DNA of 64,000 nucleotides from RYN-230 sp963834705. Lineage in GTDB: Bacteria; Actinomycetota; Actinomycetes; Streptosporangiales; Streptosporangiaceae. The notes under the pieces were generated by a model that made no database searches, was not told where the DNA came from, and worked only from the letters and a program-made list of their open reading frames with translations. A program made the position numbers and the translations under genes. Positions 57,248 through 64,000 of the stretch are shown here, piece after piece. The DNA lies in the NCBI GenBank assembly GCA_963834705.1, contig CAWICV010000003.1, forward strand, positions 22,586 through 86,585, written 5' to 3'. Position 1 is the first letter of the stretch, and each line of letters begins with the position of its first letter.

Positions 57248-59775
57248 AGCGCCCGGGCGCGGAGCGCCTTCTCGGCCACGTCGCGGCCTTCGATCACCGT
57301 CCGCCGGAACATGGGGTCCAGGCCGTCCGCGGCCAGCACCGCGTCCGTCCGGGCCAGCAGCTCCGGCGAGGCGGCCGAATACGGGAACAGGACCTGGCCG
57401 AACACCATCCGCATCGGGCCGCTGAGCGAGGCCCAGATCGCGGGCAGCTCGGTGAAGAACCGGTCCGCGTACTCAGCCAGCACTTCCGAGTGCTCGGCCT
57501 GGTTGAAAGCCAGCCCGACCTCGACCGCGCCTTCCACGCCCAGCTCGCCCGGCCCGGTGAGCAGCCGCCACGCGGCGGCCTTGTGCCCGGCGTCCGGTAT
57601 CGACGCACGGCAGGCCGCGGCGTGCCGCCGGCCCGCGTCCGTGTCATCGCGGCCCAGCTCGGCGTCGATCTGCGCGTCACCGGCCCGCCCGGTGCTGGCC
57701 AGCCGGCGCAGCAGCGCCCAGCGCAGCTCGGTGTCCACCACCAGGCCAGGCAGTTCGGTGCGGCCATCCAGCAGGCTGGCCAGCAGGTCGAGCTGGCCGT
57801 CGCTGACCGCGGTCCAGCTCAGCAGCTGGGCCCAGGCCAGCTGCCGGCCGCTGCCCGGCTCGGCCGCGCGGAGCAGCGGCAGGGCCGTATCGGCCAGTTG
57901 CTGCTTGCCCGCCGGGATCCAGCGCGGGTCCCCGGTCATCGTGAGCAGGCGGCCGGTCACCTGATGCAGCATCTGTAGCACGGAGATCGACGGCTCGTGC
58001 CCCATCCCGGCCGTCAGGATCTGCACGAACGCGGGCAGCGACAGTTCCGCCTGCAACGCCATGTCGAGCACCGCGCTCCAGCACACGGTGCGGGCCAGCG
58101 AGTCGGTGAACTGCCCGATGGACACGCTCAGGGTGGCCAGCGACCGCGGGTCGAACCGGACGATCGCATAACCCAGGTCATCGTCGTTCAGCAGGATCAG
58201 GTCCGGCTGCCGCTGGCCGGCCAGCCCGGGCACCACGGTGCGCGGCCCGGCGACGTCCACCGTCACCTGGTGGCGGCGGGTGATCGCGCCCGCGGACTGG
58301 TCATACAGTCCGATCGCGATGTGATGCGGGCGCAGCGTGGGATGGCTGGCCGGCGCCTCCTGCGCCACCGCGAACTCGGTGAAGGCGCCGTGGTCGTCCA
58401 CCGCGAAGTCGGGCCGCAGCGTGTTCGGCCCGGCCGTCTCCAGCCACGCCTTGGACCAGTCGGACAGGTTCCGGCCCGAACTGGCTTCCAGCGCGTGGAG
58501 CAGGTCGGCCAGCGTGGCGTTGCCCCAGCCGTGCTCGGCGAAATACGCCTGCACCCCGGCGAAGAACTGATCCCGGCCGAGGTAGGCGACGAGCTGCTTG
58601 AGCACCGACGCGCCCTTGGCGTAGCTGATCCCGTCGAAGTTCGCGATCGCCTCGCTCAGCGTGCGCACCTCCGCCGCGACCGGGTGGGTGGACGGCTGCT
58701 GGTCCTGCATGTAGCCGAGAACCTTCCGCCCGCTGCAGAACGTGGTCCAGGCGCCAGCGAACCGGGTCGCCTCGGCGCTGGACAGCGTGGCGCAGTACTC
58801 GGCGAACGACTCGTTCAGCCACAGGTCGCCCCACCAGCGCATGGTGACCAGGTCGCCGAACCACTGGTGTGACATCTCGTGCAGGATCACCATGGCCCGC
58901 AGCTCGTACATGGCGTCGGTGACCTTCGAGCGGAACAGGAACTGCTCGGAGATGGTGATGCAGCCGATGTTCTCCATCGCCCCGACGTGGTCGGCCACGA
59001 ACACCTGGTCGTACTTGGCGTACGGATAGCGGCCGAACAGCCCGGTGAAGTAGTCCAGGCCCTGCCGGGTGATGGTGAGCATGTCGGCCGGATCGAGGTA
59101 GGCGGCCAGCGACTGCCGGCAGGCCAGCCCGAGCGGGATCAGCTGCCCGGCTGGGGTGGTGTGCTCGTCGCGCAGCAGCTGGTACTCGCCCGCCACCACC
59201 ACGGTCAGGTAGGTCGACATGCGGGGTGTCGGCGGGAAGTGCCAGACCGCCGTGCCATCCCCGGCCGGCTCGGGGTCCGGAGCGGGCTGGTTGGACAGCA
59301 CGATCCACTGCTCCGGCACGGTGACGTGGAAGGTGAACTGGGCCTTCAGGTCGGGCTGCTCGAAGCAGGTGTACACCCGGCGGGCTTCGGCGGGCTCGAA
59401 ATGGCTGGCCGTGTAGACCCGGCCATCGGCCGAGTTGACGGTGCGCAGCAGCCCGGCCGCGTCGCTGCTGTAGGCGCAGTCCGCCACCACCCGCAGCTCG
59501 TTGTGCTCGGCCAGGTCAGCCAGCGTGATCCGGCCATCCACGTAGCCGGTGGCCGGATCGATCGGCGTGCCGTTCAGGGTGATCTCATGCACCGCCGTGG
59601 CGATCAGGTCGGCGTAACTGGCCGAGCCCGGGTGGCTGCAGCCGAACCAGATCGAGGACACCGAGCGGAACAGCCGATCGCCCCTGGTCAGGTCGAGCTG
59701 TACGTCGTAACTCTCCACCTGGAGCAGCGCGGCTCGTCCGGCGGTCTCCTGCTGGGTGATCTCGGCGATCTGCAT
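57238..59775 (-). CDS. pepN: aminopeptidase N (M1 family)
   Basis: The 845-residue zinc metallopeptidase removes N-terminal residues from peptides in the cytosol. The GAMEN exopeptidase motif is at 265-269, the zinc site H299-E300-M-S-H303 with Glu322 (WLNESFAEY), and an ERAP1-like C-terminal helical domain fills 520-845. This length is normal for actinobacterial PepN. ATG 59775 starts the conserved MQIAEITQQE; an upstream in-frame start at 59811 would add non-conserved residues. AGGAG lies about 13 nt upstream. Confidence 0.95.
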   Translation of the reverse strand: MQIAEITQQETAGRAALLQVESYDVQLDLTRGDRLFRSVSSIWFGCSHPGSASYADLIATAVHEITLNGTPIDPATGYVDGRITLADLAEHNELRVVADCAYSSDAAGLLRTVNSADGRVYTASHFEPAEARRVYTCFEQPDLKAQFTFHVTVPEQWIVLSNQPAPDPEPAGDGTAVWHFPPTPRMSTYLTVVVAGEYQLLRDEHTTPAGQLIPLGLACRQSLAAYLDPADMLTITRQGLDYFTGLFGRYPYAKYDQVFVADHVGAMENIGCITISEQFLFRSKVTDAMYELRAMVILHEMSHQWFGDLVTMRWWGDLWLNESFAEYCATLSSAEATRFAGAWTTFCSGRKVLGYMQDQQPSTHPVAAEVRTLSEAIANFDGISYAKGASVLKQLVAYLGRDQFFAGVQAYFAEHGWGNATLADLLHALEASSGRNLSDWSKAWLETAGPNTLRPDFAVDDHGAFTEFAVAQEAPASHPTLRPHHIAIGLYDQSAGAITRRHQVTVDVAGPRTVVPGLAGQRQPDLILLNDDDLGYAIVRFDPRSLATLSVSIGQFTDSLARTVCWSAVLDMALQAELSLPAFVQILTAGMGHEPSISVLQMLHQVTGRLLTMTGDPRWIPAGKQQLADTALPLLRAAEPGSGRQLAWAQLLSWTAVSDGQLDLLASLLDGRTELPGLVVDTELRWALLRRLASTGRAGDAQIDAELGRDDTDAGRRHAAACRASIPDAGHKAAAWRLLTGPGELGVEGAVEVGLAFNQAEHSEVLAEYADRFFTELPAIWASLSGPMRMVFGQVLFPYSAASPELLARTDAVLAADGLDPMFRRTVIEGRDVAEKALRARALAT

Positions 59776-60215
59776 GAAGGGTCGTCCGCTCCTGAGGCAG
59801 TCAAGGGTCAAGATAAATCTATGAGTGTCCGGGCGGCTTTACCCCGTTACTTTACGGACAGCGACCGAGGTCAAGAACATCGTGCTCGGACTGTCCGGCC
59901 GGTGACGGCCGCGAAGCCGAACGGGTCACCGCGAAGCTAGCGGTGGTACCTCGCTCAGTATCTCGTCGCACAGGTCCAGGCACTGGCCGCCGATCCGCGT
60001 GCGACCAGCCGGTGCCATCGCCCCGGCCCGGTCGCCGCCCGTCCCGCAGAATCAGCACCGCAGCGCGGGAATGCCGGTCTGCCTGCGGTGAGTGCCGGTC
60101 ACCGGGCTGGGTAACTGCTAGACATGGGCGCCATCCAGCGGGCAGGCGAGCCGCGCAAGCCCAGCGGTGAACACCCGGGCGCGCCCATCGGAATACGGCG
60201 CCCATCGGGGACACA
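59776..60215. other. 440-bp region between pepN and the kinase-flippase gene
   Basis: The left part holds the pepN promoter region. From 59916 to 60065 lies a degenerate copy of the end of a ClpX-type zinc-finger gene (separate entry). Then comes G/C-rich DNA with CGGGCGCGCCCATCG and GGCGCCCATCGGGG repeats just before the GTG at 60216. No intact gene was found. Confidence 0.5.
59926..60065 (-). pseudogene. degenerate copy of the C-terminal zinc finger of the gene at 62791
   Basis: The 150-bp stretch 59916-60065 aligns without gaps to 62781-62930. In the reading frame of the intact gene one Cys codon has become TGA (TGC to TGA), a zinc-ligand Cys is Gly, and a His is Arg, while the end LSEVPPLASR and stop are intact. 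It is therefore a partial duplicate that has lost function. Confidence 0.85.
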
Positions 60216-62723
60216 GTGAGCGGCCGCACAGGAAACAGGGCGAGGGCGGCCACGGAGACCCGTGACGGCCTGGCCACCCCACGCCAGCAACCGCCCGAGC
60301 ACCCCGGACGCCCGGAGCCACCGGGACGGCATGACCCTGCCCCCTGGGGCGCGGAGCGCGTGCGCCGGCCCGCCGACCTGCTCGCCGCGATCCTCACGCT
60401 GGCCGTAGCGGCCGTCATCATCGGCTCCATCAAGGCCCTTCCGGCGGGCAGCACGGAAGTCGCGAACGATGTCTCCCGCTGGCTGCAGCACATTCCCCGT
60501 TGGCTGGCGTTCGGCGCCGCGGTCATCGCCGGCACTGGGTGCTTCGTCTTCGTCATCGTGGCCCTCGTGCAGCTCGCCCGCGGCCAGTGGCGCGACGCCC
60601 GCAACGCGGCCGCCGGGCTGGCCGCGGGAGCGGTGGCCGCGATCGCCGCTACGGCGGTGTGGGATTCCGAGCATGGCAGGCTCCAGGCCGCGGTGCTGCA
60701 CGGCAAGTACCCGGCGATGTTTGTCATCGACAGCGCCTTCGTCGCGTTCGTGGTGGCCAGCGACCTGACCCGGCGCCCCCGTTGGTCACGCTGGTGCACG
60801 GGGCTGGCCGCCGCGCTGCTGATCACCAGCGTGGCGCAGGACACGCTCACCCCGTTCGCCATGGTGATTGCGCTGTTCGGCGGCCTCGGCGCCGGATGGC
60901 TGGTGCGCTGGGCGCTCGGCGCCGCCTCGGTTCGGCCCAGCGCCGCCGAACTTGTGCCGTGGCTGCGCAGCCACGGCGTGGACATCGCCGATCTGGTGCC
61001 CAGCCCCCCGCCTGGCAACGTCCCCAGCGACTCGCCCAGCGGCCGGTCCAGCACCCAGCCCAGCCGTGCCTGCCTGGAGGGCAGCCTGGCCGAGGGAACG
61101 CTGATCGAGGTGCAGCTGGCCGACCGGGACACCCGCGGCTCCGGGCTGACCCGGCGGTTGTGGGCGATGATCCGGCTGCGGCGGAGTGCCGCCGGCCACC
61201 TCGCGCTCAGCTCCCGCGCCCAGCTGGAACGGCTCGCCCTGTCCAGCACCGTGGCGCAGCGCGCCGGTGTGCTCAGCCCCACTGTCCTGCTGCTGGACCA
61301 GACGCCGCGGGAGTCACTCGTGCTCGTGCTGGCGCTGCCGCCCGGACAGCCACTCGGCCAGACGGTGAGCAGGCAGCAGGCGCGGGCCCTGTTTGGTGCG
61401 CTGCGCGCCCTGCACGACACCGGCATTGCCCACCGCGACCTCCGCCCGGAGAACCTCTGCCTGGCAGAACCTGCACAGGCACCAGACCTCGAGTCCGGAG
61501 CATCCGCCGGATTCCGTTCGTTTGACTCCGCGGTCCCCGCCGCGGGCGAGCTTGCCCGCCGCCTGGACGTGGCCCAGCTGCTCGCCACCACCGGGCGGGA
61601 CCTGGGCGCAGCCGAAGCCGTCAGCGCGCTCCGCGACGGCTACCGGCCAGCGGACGAGGCCGCGATCGCCGCGGTGCTGCAGCCGGTCGCGCTCACCCCG
61701 TGGGGCTGGTCTGCCATGCGAAAGAACCAGGCCTGCCTCACCGACATCCGGCATGAACTGCTCGGTCCGGACACCGCGGCCCCGCAGGCCCGGCTGGAAC
61801 GGTTCCGCTGGCGCACGGTGCTGACCGCGGTCGCGCTGATCGCCGCCGCCTATGTCCTGGTCGGCCAGTTCTCCCGGGTCGACTTGCTGGGCACGCTGGG
61901 CTCGGCCAACCCGGGCTGGTTCGCCGTGGCCGTGCTGGGTTCGGCCGTGACCTACTTCGCCGCCGCGCAAAACCTGGCCGCGTTCGTGCCCAAGCGGCTG
62001 CACCCATGGCGCGGCTCCCTGGTTCAGCTGTCCACCGCGTTCGTCGGCGTGGCCATGCCGCCCACCGTCGGCCACGTCGCCGTCAACGCCCGCTACCTGC
62101 ACAAAGAAGGCGTGGACGAGGGCTCGATCAGCGCCGCGGTCGCGCTGTCGCAGCTGGTCAACGTGATCGAGACCGTCCTGCTGCTGGTGGTGATCGGGCT
62201 GCTCACTGGCTCCGGGCTGAGCCGGTTCAAGATCGCCCCGGGAGCCAACCTGGTCATCGGCCTGGCGGTGATCGCCGGCGTGCTCGCCCTGCTGCTGTCC
62301 GTGCCGCAGACCCGGAACAAGCTGATCGGCCTGATCTGGCCACACCTGCGCCGGGCCTGGCCTCGGCTGCTCGACGCCGTGTCCCAGCCGGCCCGGCTGG
62401 CCATCAGCGCCGGCGCCAACCTGCTGCTCACCGTCGCCTACCTGGTCGCGTTCATTGCCGCGTTGCGGTCGGTCGGCGCTCACCCGGCGATCCTGCCCGC
62501 CGCGGTCGTCTACCTGGCGGGCAATGCGGTCGGCACGGCCGCGCCCACGCCGGGCGGGCTCGGCGGCGTGGAAGCAGTGCTGGCGGCGGGGCTGACCGCG
62601 ATGGGCATCCCGGCGGCGCAGGCCATCTCGGGGGTGCTGGTGTTCCGGATCGCCACGTTCTGGCTGCCCATTCTGGCGGGCTGGCTGTCTTATCTATGGC
62701 TGCAGCGCCGCCGCATCCTGTAG
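60216..62723 (+). CDS. kinase-like / flippase (LPG synthase TM) fusion membrane protein
   Basis: The 835-residue protein starts with a basic tail and about six or seven membrane helices (50-235). A cytosolic kinase-like domain follows (about 275-510) with a catalytic loop HRDLRPENLCL (His406, Asp408, Asn413) but no clear DFG motif. It ends with a flippase-like AglD/MprF/LPG_synthase_TM domain of seven or more helices (about 530-835; FVGVAMPPTVGHVAVNARYL, GNAVGTAAPTPGGLGGVEAV). The architecture is known in actinobacteria but the substrate is not. A GTG at 60216 starts the protein. No C-terminal acyltransferase domain is present, so this is not an MprF synthase. Confidence 0.85.
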   Translation: MSGRTGNRARAATETRDGLATPRQQPPEHPGRPEPPGRHDPAPWGAERVRRPADLLAAILTLAVAAVIIGSIKALPAGSTEVANDVSRWLQHIPRWLAFGAAVIAGTGCFVFVIVALVQLARGQWRDARNAAAGLAAGAVAAIAATAVWDSEHGRLQAAVLHGKYPAMFVIDSAFVAFVVASDLTRRPRWSRWCTGLAAALLITSVAQDTLTPFAMVIALFGGLGAGWLVRWALGAASVRPSAAELVPWLRSHGVDIADLVPSPPPGNVPSDSPSGRSSTQPSRACLEGSLAEGTLIEVQLADRDTRGSGLTRRLWAMIRLRRSAAGHLALSSRAQLERLALSSTVAQRAGVLSPTVLLLDQTPRESLVLVLALPPGQPLGQTVSRQQARALFGALRALHDTGIAHRDLRPENLCLAEPAQAPDLESGASAGFRSFDSAVPAAGELARRLDVAQLLATTGRDLGAAEAVSALRDGYRPADEAAIAAVLQPVALTPWGWSAMRKNQACLTDIRHELLGPDTAAPQARLERFRWRTVLTAVALIAAAYVLVGQFSRVDLLGTLGSANPGWFAVAVLGSAVTYFAAAQNLAAFVPKRLHPWRGSLVQLSTAFVGVAMPPTVGHVAVNARYLHKEGVDEGSISAAVALSQLVNVIETVLLLVVIGLLTGSGLSRFKIAPGANLVIGLAVIAGVLALLLSVPQTRNKLIGLIWPHLRRAWPRLLDAVSQPARLAISAGANLLLTVAYLVAFIAALRSVGAHPAILPAAVVYLAGNAVGTAAPTPGGLGGVEAVLAAGLTAMGIPAAQAISGVLVFRIATFWLPILAGWLSYLWLQRRRIL

Positions 62724-62790
62724 GCGCCGGCCCGGCTGGGGTTGGGGCCGAAACGGCCGGGCACCGGGATCGCTTCGCCAGCCGAGCGGG

Positions 62791-63126
62791 TCACCGCGAA
62801 GCTAGCGGTGGTACCTCGCTCAGTATCTCGTCGCACAGGTCCAGGCACTGGCCGCAGATCCGCGTGTGACCAGCCGATGCCATGGGCCCGGCCCGGTCGC
62901 CGCCCTTCCCGCAGAAGCAGCACCGCAGCGTTCCAGTCGCATCGGCTACCTGCTCGATAGTGCCGACGGGCGTGCTGGCCGTCTGGACTGGATCGGCGAT
63001 TACCCCGTGTGCGCGGGGTACGCACTGGTCGCAGATGAAGCGCGCTGCTGGCCCGCCGATCATCACCTCTGCCTGCTCGTTGGTCTGTCCGCAGAACGAG
63101 CACACGACATTCGCGGCATCCGCCAT
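62791..63126 (-). CDS. two-domain ClpX-type C4 zinc-finger protein
   Basis: The 111-residue protein has two zinc fingers of the ClpX N-terminal type. Finger 1 is C9-x2-C12 ... C32-x2-C35 (VVCSFCGQTNEQAEVMIGGP), finger 2 is C69-x2-C72 ... C91-x2-C94 (CCFCGKGGDRAGPMASAG). There is no AAA+ domain. It may act as an adaptor or decoy for the ClpX partners or as a stand-alone zinc protein. ATG 63126 is chosen because upstream sequence is not protein-like. The end of the gene was duplicated near 60 kb. Confidence 0.85.
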   Translation of the reverse strand: MADAANVVCSFCGQTNEQAEVMIGGPAARFICDQCVPRAHGVIADPVQTASTPVGTIEQVADATGTLRCCFCGKGGDRAGPMASAGHTRICGQCLDLCDEILSEVPPLASR

Positions 63127-63191
63127 GCGCCCAGAGTACTCACGCGGCAGCACCAGCCACCCGTTGCCGGAACTGGTGCGATCATGGGCGG

Positions 63192-63647
63192 ATGACCTCG
63201 TGGCGGGATGTCGAACAGGCCGAGCCGGAGTTCGCGCAGCGCGTGCGGGCGCTGTTCGACGCGCACCGGCATAAGACGCTGGCCACCTTGCGGACCGACG
63301 GGTCGCCGCGAATTTCCGGCATCGAGACGGCCTTCGAGGACGGCGAACTGGTCTTTGGCTCGATGCCGGACGCGCGCAAGGGCGCCGATCTCCGCCGGGA
63401 CCCGCGGTTCGCCGTGCACAGCGCCACCGTCGACCCGGTCGAAGGCGCCGAGGCACAGTGGCCGGGCGAGGCCAAGATTTCCGGCCGGGCGATCGCCGCC
63501 GGGCCGATCACCGAAGGACCGGACGGCGACCGCTTCGCTGCCGACATCGCTGAGGTCGTGCACACCCACCTCAACGAGCAGGCCACGCTGCTCGTCGTCG
63601 AGTGGTGGACACCCACCCACGGCCTGCGCCGGATCGACCGCCAGTAA
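63192..63647 (+). CDS. pyridoxamine 5'-phosphate oxidase-fold protein
   Basis: The 151-residue protein has the split-barrel flavin-binding fold (FDAHRHKTLATLRTDGSPRI, ELVFGSMPDARKGADLRRDP, RFAVHSATVD). In actinobacteria this group includes F420- or FMN-dependent reductases and heme-binding relatives. The specific cofactor is unclear. It is divergent from the zinc-finger gene, with 65 bp between the starts. The conserved end is EWWTPTHGLRRIDRQ. Confidence 0.82.
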   Translation: MTSWRDVEQAEPEFAQRVRALFDAHRHKTLATLRTDGSPRISGIETAFEDGELVFGSMPDARKGADLRRDPRFAVHSATVDPVEGAEAQWPGEAKISGRAIAAGPITEGPDGDRFAADIAEVVHTHLNEQATLLVVEWWTPTHGLRRIDRQ

Positions 63648-63656
63648 CCCGCAGGA

Positions 63657-63893
63657 GTGCCGGCCGGCCTACCGGTTGGCCTGCTGGGTGGCCCGTTCCC
63701 GCAGGCGGTGGGCCCGGCCGGCCGGACGCCGGGTAGCGGCGGCCAGCCTGTCCAGCCGGGCCACCTCGTCGGATCCGTCGTGTGCGTCATCCTGCTCATC
63801 ACCGGCCTGGACATCCAGATCCTCGACCCCAGCGGCGCACAACTGCGCCGGCTCACCCTCGACCCAGCCAAGGACTACCAGCCCCTCAACTGA
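63657..63893 (+). pseudogene. remnant of an IS481-type transposase C-terminus
   Basis: The last 25-30 codons (GLDIQILDPSGAQLRRLTLD, then PAKDYQPLN) match the typical end of IS481-family integrase-core transposases in actinobacteria. The preceding part of the frame is only G/P-rich filler. No integrase core is present, so this is a deletion remnant. The mobile element may once have continued past the window edge. Confidence 0.6.
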
Positions 63894-63915
63894 TCCGGCC
63901 CACCCCACAAAAGTG

Positions 63916-63933
63916 GGCCCGCCTAGGCGGGCC
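63916..63933. terminator. 18-bp perfect palindrome
   Basis: GGCCCGCCTAGGCGGGCC is fully self-complementary and begins 23 nt after the transposase remnant. With the A-rich stretch before it (CACAAAA) it may end leftward transcription; otherwise it is a leftover of the element's end. The final 60 bases carry ATGTC...GAGACA repeats of the kind seen at IS481-type ends. Confidence 0.5.
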
Positions 63934-64000
63934 ACCAGCAACTCAAAACTGTCTACGATGTCCCGAGACACCGTCTCCGATGTCTCGACACATCACATGG

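Overview
The window is about 64 kb of very GC-rich DNA. GTG starts are common, genes are tightly packed and often joined by ATGA stop/start overlaps, and the conserved loci are actinobacterial: tadA with its associated protein gene beside tRNA-Ser(CGA), then tRNA-Ser(GGA), the SRP RNA, dnaX, ybaB and recR, followed by aspartokinase and asd, plus DUF4032, DUF5063 and DUF2203 proteins. It is best read as a chromosomal segment of a high-GC actinobacterium. The sequence alone does not fix the genus. I see no phage or plasmid backbone, only small scars: a DHA2 transporter tail, an IS481-type transposase tail and two degraded gene fragments.

Layout. 1-2.1 kb: TerC (cut by the left edge), DedA, an SMR efflux protein and gene debris. 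2.1-6.8 kb: thiamin genes. A TPP riboswitch controls thiO-thiS-thiG-thiD-tenA on the minus strand, and thiE is divergent. 7.0-10.7 kb: a Cys-rich protein, a SigB/SigF-type sigma factor, a lipoprotein, a membrane protein and a DUF4032 kinase-like protein. 10.8-13.1 kb: convergent UDP-glucose dehydrogenase and UDP-xylose synthase-like genes. 13.3-15.7 kb: a cupin-HTH regulator divergent from an EamA transporter across a strong palindrome, then a PH-domain/zinc-ribbon membrane protein with a 51-residue partner. 16.0-20.4 kb: tadA region, tRNA-Ser, a secreted esterase, a VapB-like protein and a LysM cell-wall hydrolase.

20.6-34.9 kb is the most unusual part. It holds a GAF protein, a subtilisin-like protease, a CRP-family regulator, a 64-residue acidic peptide with three D-D-T/V-E-G-H motifs, two large paralogous nucleotide cyclase/AAA/TPR proteins on either side of an MFS transporter with a C-terminal cyclic-nucleotide-binding domain, a stand-alone cyclic-nucleotide-binding protein, and zwf. 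Two cyclases and three predicted cNMP-binding proteins within 12 kb look like a local signalling module with a proposed link to transport and NADPH supply.

35-45.9 kb: a secreted AOC-like barrel protein, a two-component system, and the RNA/DNA housekeeping block ending in lysC-asd. 46.1-49.9 kb: a membrane protein with a NOX-like bis-heme histidine pattern, translationally coupled to a NuoF-like flavoprotein fused to a ferredoxin. 49.9-52.7 kb: an MDR dehydrogenase, a thioesterase and small membrane or hypothetical proteins. 52.8-57.1 kb: an ECF sigma factor, a membrane protein and an ABC transporter, all overlapping by 4 nt. 57.2-64 kb: aminopeptidase N, a kinase-like/flippase fusion, a two-domain ClpX-type zinc-finger protein with a decayed duplicate about 2.9 kb away, a PNPOx-fold protein and a transposase remnant.
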